Part shown: one piece after another, positions 8,215-17,141 of the stretch | How positions within the stretch are numbered: position 1 is the first letter of the stretch | Layout of the letters: every line of letters begins with the position of its first letter | Source of the DNA: Estrella lausannensis | Lineage (GTDB): Bacteria; Chlamydiota; Chlamydiia; Chlamydiales; Criblamydiaceae | Length of the DNA: 55,469 nt | Direction of reading: 5' to 3' | Assembly (NCBI RefSeq): GCF_900000175.1 | Contig: NZ_CWGJ01000014.1 | Location: 1 to 55,469, forward strand | Notes under the pieces: generated by a model | Database searches by the model: none | What the model saw: only the letters and a program-made list of their open reading frames with translations | Told to the model about the DNA's origin: nothing | Position numbers and translations under genes: made by a program

Positions 8215-9180
8215 CTAAAGGCCCAGAACGTAGTGGAAAACGAGTGGAGCCACAATGGAGGCATCCGATTCGATGACAAAGCTGGGCGTGTCGATGGAAA
8301 GCTTACCCCAGGTAATCTTCTCGTTCGGCACCGCTCCGCTGTATCCCCCATAAGATGTCGTGCTGTCAGAAATCTGGCAGAAATAACTCCAAAGGGGATA
8401 CTTTTCCTGAAGATCCTGACGGATCAGCGGCACAACACAGATCGGGAAGTCGCCGGCAATACCGCCGCCAATCTGGAAAAATCCAATAGGATGATCCTTC
8501 GCGGTCTTTTTGTACCAGTCAACCAAAAGTCCCATCTGCTCAGCTCCGGAGCGGTATACGTTGTATCGTGAGATCTCTTTGGTGATGACATGGGAGACAA
8601 AAATGTTGGCAAGCGTCGAGTCTTCCCAGCCGGGTGTAAAGATCGGCAAGTTTTTCTCGGCAGCCGCAATTAGCCATGAGTTCTTAGGATCGATCTGATA
8701 CTTATGCTCGAGCTTCTTGGAGCGGATCAGCTCATACATGAATTCGTAAGGATAAAGGCTTTTGCCTTCCTTATCGGCTTTTTCCCAAAGCTCCAAAACT
8801 TCATCTTCGATGTAGCGGATAGCGTGCTCTTCCGGAATGCAAGTATCGGTGACACGGTTCATTCCCTTGTTCAGCAGGTCAAGCTCGTCTTGCTTGGTGA
8901 GCTCCCTCCAGTTAGGCACTCGGGCATAATGGTTGTGCGCCACCAAATTGAAGAGATCCTCTTCCAAGTTAGCCCCTGTGCAGGAGATGGCGTGTACCTT
9001 GTCTTGCCTGATCATTTCAGCGAGGGATATGCCAAGCTCGGCGGTGCTCATGGCGCCCGCCAGAGTCAGGAACATCTTGCCGCCTTTGTCAAGATGCTGG
9101 ATCCAGGCCTCAGATGCTTCCACACACACAGCGGCGTTGAAATGCTTATAGTTTTTCTTCATGAACTCGGAAATTTTCAT
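8215..9180 (-). CDS. Deoxyhypusine synthase homologue, probable homospermidine synthase (SpeY type)
   Basis: The 321-aa product belongs to the deoxyhypusine synthase family throughout: FLTLAGAMSTAELG and HAISCTGANLEEDLF in the N-terminal half, GGGIAGDFP, and the C-terminal signature KITWGKLSIDTPSF, in which K293 matches the catalytic lysine that forms the aminobutyl-imine (SWGK in the human enzyme), followed by ESDASIVAPL. Bacteria lack eIF5A. In cyanobacteria a DHS homologue works as a homospermidine synthase downstream of arginine decarboxylase and agmatinase. Here it is the third gene of exactly that set, starting 5 bp after the agmatinase-family gene. The exact product (homospermidine or another polyamine) is inferred. 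Confidence 0.88.
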   Translation of the reverse strand: MKISEFMKKNYKHFNAAVCVEASEAWIQHLDKGGKMFLTLAGAMSTAELGISLAEMIRQDKVHAISCTGANLEEDLFNLVAHNHYARVPNWRELTKQDELDLLNKGMNRVTDTCIPEEHAIRYIEDEVLELWEKADKEGKSLYPYEFMYELIRSKKLEHKYQIDPKNSWLIAAAEKNLPIFTPGWEDSTLANIFVSHVITKEISRYNVYRSGAEQMGLLVDWYKKTAKDHPIGFFQIGGGIAGDFPICVVPLIRQDLQEKYPLWSYFCQISDSTTSYGGYSGAVPNEKITWGKLSIDTPSFVIESDASIVAPLVFHYVLGL

Positions 9181-9185
9181 CGCTC

Positions 9186-10088
9186 TTACTCTACTTTTGA
9201 CTTTTCGTGAAAAAGATAGCTTAAAATTTTATAGACCAGCTTGGCTGCCAAAAAGTCCGGCGCCGGGTTACCCTCTTTAGGGAGAAGTTCAACGACATCA
9301 AGTCCTATGACATTTTTTTTCTCGCTCACTTTCTTAATCAGCGGAAGCACCTGGTGCCAGAAAAGACCACCCGGCTCAGGGGTTCCTGTCGAGGACATCA
9401 ACGAACTGTCAAACACATCGAGGTCAAAGGTGATGTATACGTTGTCAGCAAGCCTGTCAATCACCTCATCCCACCACTTAGTGTCCTGATGCAGTTCGTG
9501 GGCAAAAAAGGTGTTTTCCCTGTCTAAGTTATGCAACTCATCGCTGCTCATGCTGCGGATGCCGACAGAGACGATCTTATCGACCTCTTTTATCTCTTTA
9601 ACCCTGGCCATGACTGATGCGTGGCTTAGAGGATCGCCAAGATAGGCGTCTTGAAGGTCGGCATGGGCATCAAACTGCAGCACGGAAAACGGAGCGAACT
9701 TTTTGGCATGGGCGCGGATGGGGGCTGCGGAGATGGAGTGCTCTCCACCCAGAGTTACCACAAACTTACCCTGGTTTAGATAGTCCAGCGTGCGCTCTTC
9801 GGCCTTCTGAAGCATTGCTTTCGACGACGATTCCCTGACAGGTTCGGCTGTATGGATACCGACTTTGTAAACTTCCGAGTGTGTTTCGATGTCATACAGT
9901 TCCAGATTCCTCGAAGCTTCGATAAGCGCTTCGGGCCCTTTGTCAGTTCCCTGCTGATACGAAGTTGTCATATCAAAAGGAACGGGCAGAATGACGACAG
10001 TGGCGTCATTAAGGGAGGTGTACTCGGCCGGCAGCCCGCCAAAACTTCCTTCGATGCCATGGCCTTGGGTTATTGAAGTTTGTGCCAC
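9186..10088 (-). CDS. speB: Agmatinase (arginase/ureohydrolase family)
   Basis: The 300-aa product has the ureohydrolase metal motifs in order: GGEHSIS, DAHADLQ, and TFDLDVFD followed by PEPGG, i.e. the His and Asp ligands of a di-manganese centre. Length and the VGIRSMS segment fit agmatinase rather than arginase. Agmatinase splits agmatine into putrescine and urea in the cytosol. The gene lies between speA (21 bp upstream) and the DHS-like gene (5 bp downstream) on one strand, which supports agmatine as the substrate. No truncation is seen. Confidence 0.9.
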   Translation of the reverse strand: MAQTSITQGHGIEGSFGGLPAEYTSLNDATVVILPVPFDMTTSYQQGTDKGPEALIEASRNLELYDIETHSEVYKVGIHTAEPVRESSSKAMLQKAEERTLDYLNQGKFVVTLGGEHSISAAPIRAHAKKFAPFSVLQFDAHADLQDAYLGDPLSHASVMARVKEIKEVDKIVSVGIRSMSSDELHNLDRENTFFAHELHQDTKWWDEVIDRLADNVYITFDLDVFDSSLMSSTGTPEPGGLFWHQVLPLIKKVSEKKNVIGLDVVELLPKEGNPAPDFLAAKLVYKILSYLFHEKSKVE

Positions 10089-10108
10089 AATAGGTCCTTT
10101 AGTGTTGT

Positions 10109-11998
10109 TTATACGACAAGATATGTATAGCTTTCGAGCGCCTGCTTGAATTTCTTCTGCAGTTTGGCGCTCTCTTCATTAGTGAGGCGTCCGGCTCGGA
10201 GCGATTTTTCGATCGTGCTTCTCAGCCTTTCGTTCAGCGCGTCGGCGTCATACTCGACGTAGTCGAGCACTTCGCTGATGGTGTCTCCTTCGACAACGTG
10301 CGTTACCTCCCACATCCCGTCTTCATCGACGTCGACATGGACTGTGTTGGTGTCACCGAAGAGGTTGTGCATGCCCCCTAAGATCTCCTGATAGGCACCC
10401 ACCAAGAACACACCCAGATAGTAGGGCTGCTGGTTGGGCTCGTGGAGCCTTAAGAAATATTTCGGGCCGATGCGGCTTGAAAAGCAGTCGATTTTTCCGT
10501 CGCTGTCGCAGCTTAAGTCGGCGATGATGGCGCGGCGCTTCGGTTCGTCTTTCATGCGGTGGATGGGCATTACCGGGAAGATCTGCCCGATTGCCCACGC
10601 GTCCGGCAACGACTGGAAGACCGAGAAGTTGCAGAAATAGACATCCAGGAGCGTTCTGTCGATCGCGTCAATTTCCTCAGGAACATAATCGAGGTTCTTG
10701 GCAAGGTGAGCGATTTTCGAGATAAGCTGCTTGTACACCTTCTCCGCATACGCTCTCTCGATCAGACTCATCCCTTCATAAATAAACGAATTGAGGATTT
10801 TCTCCTTAAGCTCGATCGCGTCATGGAGGAACTCCTCGCAATTAAGAGTGGTCACCTCGTTATAGAGGTAGCAGAGAGTTTCCAAAATCTCATGGTCTGT
10901 CGGCGGCTTTTCAATGTTTTCAAGCGGATCCATGGTCGGAGAGACGTCAATCACCTCGGTGATCAGCACAGAGTGGTGCGCTGCGATCGCGCGGCCGGAC
11001 TCGGACAAGATCACCGGATGAGGCATGTCCGCCTTATCGCATGCGTCGCCGATTGCCGCCACAACGTCCTTGGCGTATTCATCGATGGTGTAGTTCATTG
11101 AAGAGTCGTTGGCAGATTTGGAACCGTCGTAGTCCACACCAAGACCTCCGCCTACGTCAAAGAAGCAAAGGGATGGGCACTCTTTGGCAAGCTCGATAAA
11201 CATCCGCGCTGCTTCGTTGAGTACTTTCTTGATGGTCGCGATCGTCGGAACCTGGCTTCCCATGTGGTAGTGCAAAAGCTTCAGCCAATGGGTTTTTCCA
11301 TAGGCTTTCAGCTGATCGAGACCGGCAACGATTTCATGGATCGAAAGACCGAATTTAGCCAGATCGCCACCGGAAGAGCCCCAGCGTCCGCTACCTTTAT
11401 TGTAAGGTTTCATGCGGAAACCGATCTCCGCTTCCACATTCAGGCGGATCGCGGCGTCGAGTACCATTTTTAATTCATAGAGCTGCTCGATGATGATAAT
11501 GGAGCGGCGGCCGAGTTTTCTTGCCAGCAATGCAAGTTCGATATACTCGGCGTCTTTGTAACCATTGCAAAGGAGCAGGTTGTCAACGCTGTCATAAGCT
11601 AAAACGGCGATCAACTCTGGCTTGCTTCCCACTTCAAGTCCGATATGGCCGGGACGTCCACACTCGTGGACCATGTCGACAACGTGACGCTGCGGGTTGA
11701 CCTTGATAGGATACGCGGCCTGATAGCGGTTTTTATAACCGTAGTCATTAATGGCTTTATCGAAAGCGGCGTAGATCGCCTTGATCCTGTCGCGAATGAT
11801 GCCATCAAAGCGCAAAAGAATGGGTGGTTCCACTCCCCTTTGCACAAGCGACTGCACCAGCTGATAAAGATCGCCTGACCGGCCCTCTCTATTGGGCTTG
11901 ACGAGGACATTTCCTTGCTCGTTAATGTCAAAATATCCGTGACCCCAATTGGCGATCCAGACTTGAGTATTGTGTTTTGGCGATTTTTCTTTATCCAT
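10109..11998 (-). CDS. speA: Biosynthetic arginine decarboxylase
   Basis: The 629-aa product has the length and layout of biosynthetic SpeA: an N-terminal IANWGHGYFDINEQG, the PLP-lysine motif YPIKVNPQ (K99), a beta-barrel region with HYHMGSQVP and FFDVGGGLGVDYDG, and the C-terminal domain with the GVFLVGAYQEILG segment. It decarboxylates arginine to agmatine with PLP and Mg. First gene of a three-gene polyamine operon. It differs from the pyruvoyl arginine decarboxylase (AaxB) known from pathogenic chlamydiae, so this organism appears to use arginine for polyamine synthesis and not only for acid or arginine handling. Confidence 0.95.
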   Translation of the reverse strand: MDKEKSPKHNTQVWIANWGHGYFDINEQGNVLVKPNREGRSGDLYQLVQSLVQRGVEPPILLRFDGIIRDRIKAIYAAFDKAINDYGYKNRYQAAYPIKVNPQRHVVDMVHECGRPGHIGLEVGSKPELIAVLAYDSVDNLLLCNGYKDAEYIELALLARKLGRRSIIIIEQLYELKMVLDAAIRLNVEAEIGFRMKPYNKGSGRWGSSGGDLAKFGLSIHEIVAGLDQLKAYGKTHWLKLLHYHMGSQVPTIATIKKVLNEAARMFIELAKECPSLCFFDVGGGLGVDYDGSKSANDSSMNYTIDEYAKDVVAAIGDACDKADMPHPVILSESGRAIAAHHSVLITEVIDVSPTMDPLENIEKPPTDHEILETLCYLYNEVTTLNCEEFLHDAIELKEKILNSFIYEGMSLIERAYAEKVYKQLISKIAHLAKNLDYVPEEIDAIDRTLLDVYFCNFSVFQSLPDAWAIGQIFPVMPIHRMKDEPKRRAIIADLSCDSDGKIDCFSSRIGPKYFLRLHEPNQQPYYLGVFLVGAYQEILGGMHNLFGDTNTVHVDVDEDGMWEVTHVVEGDTISEVLDYVEYDADALNERLRSTIEKSLRAGRLTNEESAKLQKKFKQALESYTYLVV

Positions 11999-12180
11999 AA
12001 TGTCGAGTAAAGCCTCCCGATTTTTGAAAGGATGGTAAAATTATCGGGTATTTCGGTTTCTTAGGTCAACAACTATTCCCTTTTTTTTTGTGCAGCTTCC
12101 CCGCTGGGCACGCTCCTCTGGTTAAAGGACCCGGCAAGACCGCTTTTCAATTATTTGTTTCACAAAAAAGAAACACCAAG

Positions 12181-12780
12181 TTATAGCCCGCGATCGACAT
12201 CCGAAAACTCGTGGTAGTAAAAACACTCTTTACGTGCTGAGTCACAGGTTTTAAGGGATTCCCCCTCTGGCAACTCCCTCTTCAGGCGCGTCAGATCCAT
12301 TGCCTCTTTGATCACCTCGGGATTTGAAAAGCCCACTTCTTGAAACATCGGAACGGATGACGCCGGCATTTGAACTTGCATCTTATGGCAGCCTCTGCCA
12401 AGCGCAAACATCTCGATAAGAGGGATGACTTGCCGTAGCAAGGGAACTTTCTCGACAAACAGGTAACCCGGGCTAAAAACCAAGGAGTGGATTTTGAAGA
12501 CACCGGCCGCGGAATCGGCAGCCAGCAGGGCGACCACGCGGCTCTCATTGACCAAAATGAGGTGAGAGTCTCCCGCTTCTTCCTTAATGACAGCCCGCTT
12601 GGCGATGCCGATAAGTGAAACCACCCCTTTAAGTTCCTGTCTATTATCAACTTGTTCTCGCGAATCGAGTAAAGCGACCGCTTTTTGCTCCCACTCTTCT
12701 AAAATTTTAGCGCAAAAATTTCTGTTGGAGGCAAAAGTCACTGGATACAAAAAAACAGCACGTGCCGGATCAACCTGCAT
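12181..12780 (-). CDS. GNAT-like protein of unknown substrate
   Basis: The 199-aa product has a C-terminal half that reads like an acetyltransferase of the GNAT fold: a strand KIHSLVFSPGYLF, a helix with LIEMFALGRGCHKMQVQM, then SSVPMFQEVGFSNP, which parallels the family's closing FYxxxGF. The acetyl-CoA loop (Q/RxxGxG/A) is not clear, so the enzyme may be degenerate or belong to a divergent branch. It is single and divergent from the DevBCA-type operon, sharing the 220-bp region 12781-13003 as promoter space. Family assignment is tentative. Confidence 0.5.
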   Translation of the reverse strand: MQVDPARAVFLYPVTFASNRNFCAKILEEWEQKAVALLDSREQVDNRQELKGVVSLIGIAKRAVIKEEAGDSHLILVNESRVVALLAADSAAGVFKIHSLVFSPGYLFVEKVPLLRQVIPLIEMFALGRGCHKMQVQMPASSVPMFQEVGFSNPEVIKEAMDLTRLKRELPEGESLKTCDSARKECFYYHEFSDVDRGL

Positions 12781-13003
12781 ATTACGCTCTCCTTATGTTT
12801 AAAAATCTTCTTAAGACATGATCAGGCGGATTCGGCGCTGATTTTTTTAGCTTAAAGACTGTCGAAGACAAGCGAATGGTTATAGCAAGAACATTCTATT
12901 CAATCCAGCGACATGCTCTTCTCAATAATCGTTGTATACCCTAGAATCCGTGAAAAACAACCATCCCCACCATAAACCACGGCAAGCTCCTTTAGAGACC
13001 CTC

Positions 13004-14143
13004 ATGCTTGAAATCGCGATCAAAATGCTTTTTGGAGACCGGGCAAAATACCTGATGCTTGTTTCAGCGATCGCTTTCTGCTCTCTATTGATGACACAGC
13101 AGTCGAGCGTCTTCACCGGTCTTATGCTCTGGACGACAGCAACGATCCGCAACACGAACGTTCCCATCTGGGTGATGGATCCTAAGGTTCAGCAGGTCAA
13201 TGAAGTCAAACCAATGCGAGACACCGATGCCGCAAGGGTGCGCTCCGTCAAAGGAGTGGCCTGGGCAATTCCGTTCTACTTCTCCATTCAGCAGGCCAGA
13301 CTCTACGACGGCCGTTTCAGATCCATTCAAATGATCGGCCTTGATGCCACCACCCTGATCGGAGCGCCGAGTGTGATGCTCCAAGGGAAAATCACCGATC
13401 TTTGGCAGGCCGATTCCGTCATTTTAGATCAAGTGGGCATCGAAAAGCTCAGCGAAGGGCGGCCTAAGCCGATTGAAGTGGGAGATATTTTTGAAATCAA
13501 CGACCACGAAGTGCGCATCGTCGGCATCTGCCAGGTGGCGCGCTCGTTTTTCGGCTACCCTTATGTTTATACAACCTATGACCGGGCGCTCGAGATTGTC
13601 CCCAAAACAAGAAAAAACCTCTCCTTCATCCTTGTGAAACCCCAGGAAGGGGTCCCTCAAGATCTGCTCGCACAGGAGATCACCAAGGAAACGGGGTTGA
13701 AAGCGCTTACGGAAAACACCTTTTTTTGGGACACCATCATCTGGTTCATCAAAAACACAGGAATTCCCGTCTCTTTCGGGACCACAATTTTGCTCGGCTT
13801 TCTGGTGGGTGTGGCCGTCTCCGGGCAGACGTTTTACTCATTCATCTTGGAAAACATGGGAAACATCGGTGCCTTGAAAGCTATGGGGGCGACTAACTCC
13901 CTCCTTTTCCGCATGCTGATCGCACAGTCGCTATTCGTCGGAATCACCGGATATGGCATCGGTATCGGTCTTGCCTCTGTTTTTGGCTTCATGACTCTAA
14001 AGACAGGCCAGCCGCCCTTCTACCTGCCCTATCAAGTACTCGTGCTGACGCTTTGCTTCATCCTCTTCATTTGCATGTTTTCTGCATGGCTCGGCATACG
14101 CAAAATCAGAAAGCTGGAGCCGGCAGAGGTGTTCCGTGGCTGA
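13004..14143 (+). CDS. DevC-type ABC transporter permease
   Basis: From the ATG at 13004 this gives 379 aa with an N-terminal membrane helix (about 15-35), a long extracytoplasmic domain, and a C-terminal FtsX-type permease block with three helices (GTTILLGFLVGVAVSG, then SLFVGITGYGIGIG, then QVLVLTLCFILFICM) and the usual ENMGNIGALKAMGA coupling segment. This layout fits DevC/MacB-like permeases. The next three genes code for an ATPase, a membrane fusion protein and an outer-membrane factor, so the set forms a tripartite exporter. An earlier TTG start at 12932 is possible but would add a polar leader without family support. Confidence 0.85.
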   Translation: MLEIAIKMLFGDRAKYLMLVSAIAFCSLLMTQQSSVFTGLMLWTTATIRNTNVPIWVMDPKVQQVNEVKPMRDTDAARVRSVKGVAWAIPFYFSIQQARLYDGRFRSIQMIGLDATTLIGAPSVMLQGKITDLWQADSVILDQVGIEKLSEGRPKPIEVGDIFEINDHEVRIVGICQVARSFFGYPYVYTTYDRALEIVPKTRKNLSFILVKPQEGVPQDLLAQEITKETGLKALTENTFFWDTIIWFIKNTGIPVSFGTTILLGFLVGVAVSGQTFYSFILENMGNIGALKAMGATNSLLFRMLIAQSLFVGITGYGIGIGLASVFGFMTLKTGQPPFYLPYQVLVLTLCFILFICMFSAWLGIRKIRKLEPAEVFRG

Positions 14144-14861
14144 TCTTCCAAGAACCCGGGCCGTGCATGTGCGCAAAGTCTCCAAAGACTTTTGCCAGGG
14201 AAATGACTGCGTCCATGCCCTGAAAGCGGTTGATTTCGACGCCTATTTCGGCGAGCTGCTGATGATCGTCGGACCATCCGGCTGCGGCAAGACGACCCTT
14301 CTTTCGGTAATCGCCGGCACACTGCGTTTTGACTCGGGCGAAATCGACGTGATGGAAAAGCCGCTCGAAAAAATGTCGGACAACGAAATCACTCTCTTCC
14401 GGCGTCAATATATCGGTTTCATTTTCCAGCAATTTCACCTGATCAAAACACTGACCAATGAAGAGAATGTCGCCATTCCCCTCATCCTGAATGGATATCC
14501 CCAAAAAGACGCCCGGGAAAAGGCGAGGGAGATGCTGGCGCGCGTCGGCCTTGAGGGAAGGGAGAAGGAATCGCCCAGGAACTTGTCGGGAGGGCAGCAA
14601 CAGCGCGTCGCCATCGCAAGAGCGCTTGTTCATGACCCAAAAGTTGTCATATGCGACGAGCCCACCTCCGCCCTCGACGCCGAGAACGGGCACAAGATCA
14701 TGGAGCTTTTGGTCAGTGTCGCCAAAGATTCCGAACGCACTGTCATCTTGGTGACGCACGACTCCCGAATTTTCAAATATGCCGACAGGTTGGCGAAGAT
14801 GGACGACGGCTCTGTCACTGAAGTGATATCAAACCATATTAAAACCGGTACGCCGCAATGA
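14136..14861 (+). CDS. ABC transporter ATP-binding protein (DevA/LolD type)
   Basis: The 241-aa ATPase has Walker A GPSGCGKTT (46-54), Q-loop FIFQQFHL, signature LSGGQQQRVAIARAL, Walker B VVICDEPTSALD and the H-loop VTHD. It powers export with the preceding permease. The start is a GTG overlapping the permease stop by 8 bp, indicating translational coupling; the 3' end overlaps the fusion-protein gene by 4 bp. Sequence class MacB/LolD/DevA. Confidence 0.93.
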   Translation: MADLPRTRAVHVRKVSKDFCQGNDCVHALKAVDFDAYFGELLMIVGPSGCGKTTLLSVIAGTLRFDSGEIDVMEKPLEKMSDNEITLFRRQYIGFIFQQFHLIKTLTNEENVAIPLILNGYPQKDAREKAREMLARVGLEGREKESPRNLSGGQQQRVAIARALVHDPKVVICDEPTSALDAENGHKIMELLVSVAKDSERTVILVTHDSRIFKYADRLAKMDDGSVTEVISNHIKTGTPQ

Positions 14862-15766
14862 TGCAAATCTTTAAGAACCCCTCGCTCTATTTAAGCGCTC
14901 TCGGTTTTGTCTCCGTCTTGATTCTCATGAATATTCTGGGCAAGCAGCCGCCACCCCAGCCGCCGACGCGCGAACCGGCTGCCAATCCCTACTATCATGC
15001 GATTGCCGCGTCCGGGATCATCGAATCGGCAGACCGCAACATCTCGATTGGCGTACCCACTTCAGGAATAGCGACGAATGTGTATGTCTTAGTCGGCGAT
15101 CCGGTGGAAGAAGATGCGCCTCTCTTTCAGATCGACCCACGGGAACTGGAAGCGGAATTGATCGAACTGAAAGCGAAGCGGGATGTGGCAAAAGCCCAGG
15201 AAGTCCGCATCGAAAGCCAGCTGGCCAAGCTCCAGAGGATAGAAGATAAACGCGCCATCAGCCAGGAAGACCTCGACACCAGAGCAAACGACCTCAAGGT
15301 GGCAAAGGCGCAGGTCGAAGCCGCAGAAGCCGCTTTGCAAAAGACCCTGCTTCTCTTAAACCGGATGACCGTGAGAGCGCCAAAAAAGGGTATCATACTG
15401 CAGAGCAATATCCGCAAGGGCGAATATGTACTTGCCGGAACGACAACCCCGGCCATGATCCTCGGCGACGTCAGCCAACTGCAAGTCAGGATAGACATCG
15501 ACGAACAAAACGCGTCACACTACCGGGACGGCCTTCCCGCTTTCGCTTTCCTCAAAAACGATCCCAGCGTGCGAATTCCCTTAAATTTTTTACGGGTCGA
15601 ACCCTATGTAATCCCCAAAAAGTCATTAACCGGAGCTTCGGAAGAGAGGGTAGACACCCGGGTGTTGCAAGTTATCTATACGATCGTGAAAGACCCTGAG
15701 AACCGGCTATTTGTCGGCCAGCAGGTCGATGTCTTCATCGAACTGGAGTCGGAGACCAAAAAGTAA
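14858..15766 (+). CDS. DevB-type membrane fusion protein
   Basis: The 302-aa product has one N-terminal membrane anchor (about 10-28), a proline-rich spacer, a biotinyl-lipoyl half-motif (GIATNVYVLVGDPVEEDAPLF), a long alpha-hairpin coiled coil (about 85-155; ELKAKRDVAKAQEVRIESQL), then the second lipoyl half (RAPKKGIILQSNIRKGEYV) and a beta-barrel. This is the HlyD/DevB periplasmic adaptor fold, joining the inner-membrane ABC pair to a TolC-like channel. ATG overlaps the ATPase stop (ATGA). Confidence 0.88.
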   Translation: MMQIFKNPSLYLSALGFVSVLILMNILGKQPPPQPPTREPAANPYYHAIAASGIIESADRNISIGVPTSGIATNVYVLVGDPVEEDAPLFQIDPRELEAELIELKAKRDVAKAQEVRIESQLAKLQRIEDKRAISQEDLDTRANDLKVAKAQVEAAEAALQKTLLLLNRMTVRAPKKGIILQSNIRKGEYVLAGTTTPAMILGDVSQLQVRIDIDEQNASHYRDGLPAFAFLKNDPSVRIPLNFLRVEPYVIPKKSLTGASEERVDTRVLQVIYTIVKDPENRLFVGQQVDVFIELESETKK

Positions 15767-15767
15767 T

Positions 15768-17141
15768 ATGAGATACTTACTTATCCTCCTTGCGCTTCTG
15801 ACATCCTGCGGGCCTAGCAAGTGCCACATCCAATCGCCGGAGATCACCGAGGACTGGAAAGAAGAGCCTCCCGAGAATGCCGTTTGCGGCGCCAAAGAGG
15901 CCTTTTGCTGCCTCGAAGATAAAGAGCTGATCGAGCTCATCGGACAAGCCCTCGACTACAACAAAAGCTTGGACATCGCCTTTTACACACTATTGGAGGC
16001 CAAAGCTCTAGTCGGAGTCGCCAAGGGCCCCCTCTTTCCCAGCCTCGTTTTCAATCCCCAAGGCGTCAAGCAAGAGAGTTTGATCAACGCGCAAGGAATC
16101 GTGGCTGCCGAACCCCTCCGCACGATCCAGACAGACTACACCTTTCCCCTGTCGGCAAGCTACGAACTGGATCTTTTCGGAAAGTGGAAAAGCGCCTATT
16201 TAAGTTCCGTCCATAATGTAAAAGCCAAGAGGGCCGCCTACCGCGGAGCGCTTTTACTTGTAGCTTCCTCTACAGCCGAAAACTACTACATCCTAAGGTC
16301 TCTGGATGCTGAAATCGATGTTCTCATCAAGAGCATCGACATACTGCGGGAGGCGCTGGAAATTAACGAAGCGCGCTATGAGGCCGGCCTCGTTCCCTAC
16401 ACCGATGTGGCAAGAGCTAAAACAGAGCTTGCCAACGTCCAGTCGGACATGGAAAACACCAAACGCTTAAGGCAGCTTGCTGAAAATTCCCTGGCTGTCC
16501 ATTTAGGGCAAAACCCTTCCCTATACGCCAAGGCATACGACCCCCTCTTCCTCACTCCCCCCGCTGTAACGCCCCCATCTCCGGGGCAACTTCTGGCTAT
16601 CCGACCTGACATGGCCGAAAAAGAAGAAGAGATCCATCGGCAGATGGAAGATGCCAACGTCGCCTTCGCCGATCTCTTTCCGGCGATCGCCCTTACAGGA
16701 TCTTTCGGCTACGATTCCTACTCTCTGTCGCACCTTCTGGACTGGAAAGCGAGGTTTTGGTCCTTTGCCATCGGCCTGACGGAAACTGTTTTTGATGCCG
16801 GAAGCAAAGAAAGTGAATGGGAAGCGGCAAAAGCCCGGCTCTGGATCAGCCTCGCCGCCTACTACAACCAGGCGCTGATCGCCTTTCGTGAAACGGAGGA
16901 CGCCCTCTCGGAAATTCGTTTAAGGAAGAGCGAGCGGGAGTATCTGGTCGAAGCGGTAGCTGCCGCCCAGGTGACTTTAGAGCTCACCAACCAGCGCTAC
17001 TTAAAGGGGCTGGTCAGCTATTTTGATGTCGTAGATGCACAAAGGACGCTGCTCAGCAGCAGAAGAGCGCTCGTGAAAGTTCAGGGCGCGGAGTTTGGCG
17101 CCCTGATCGGATTGATTAAGGCCACGGGAGGTGGGTTTTAA
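15768..17141 (+). CDS. TolC-like outer-membrane efflux lipoprotein (NodT/OMF family)
   Basis: From the ATG at 15768, 1 bp after the fusion-protein stop, the product is 457 aa with a short hydrophobic leader ending in the lipobox LLTSC, so it should be lipidated at Cys 14. The body has the two-repeat OMF pattern: DYNKSLDIAFYTLLEAKA, ALEINEARYEAGLVPYTDVARA and its second copy NQRYLKGLVSYFDVVDAQRT, and the mid-segment SFGYDSYSLSHLLD. It forms the outer-membrane channel of the DevBCA-type exporter. Its last 4 bp overlap the convergent carbonic anhydrase gene. Confidence 0.88.
   Translation: MRYLLILLALLTSCGPSKCHIQSPEITEDWKEEPPENAVCGAKEAFCCLEDKELIELIGQALDYNKSLDIAFYTLLEAKALVGVAKGPLFPSLVFNPQGVKQESLINAQGIVAAEPLRTIQTDYTFPLSASYELDLFGKWKSAYLSSVHNVKAKRAAYRGALLLVASSTAENYYILRSLDAEIDVLIKSIDILREALEINEARYEAGLVPYTDVARAKTELANVQSDMENTKRLRQLAENSLAVHLGQNPSLYAKAYDPLFLTPPAVTPPSPGQLLAIRPDMAEKEEEIHRQMEDANVAFADLFPAIALTGSFGYDSYSLSHLLDWKARFWSFAIGLTETVFDAGSKESEWEAAKARLWISLAAYYNQALIAFRETEDALSEIRLRKSEREYLVEAVAAAQVTLELTNQRYLKGLVSYFDVVDAQRTLLSSRRALVKVQGAEFGALIGLIKATGGGF

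Noticed and set aside
12932-13003. Longer version of the DevC-type permease starting at TTG 12932
   Set aside because: The added 24 residues are polar and Pro/His-rich, unlike the family's N-terminal end, while the ATG at 13004 fits the alignment by pattern.
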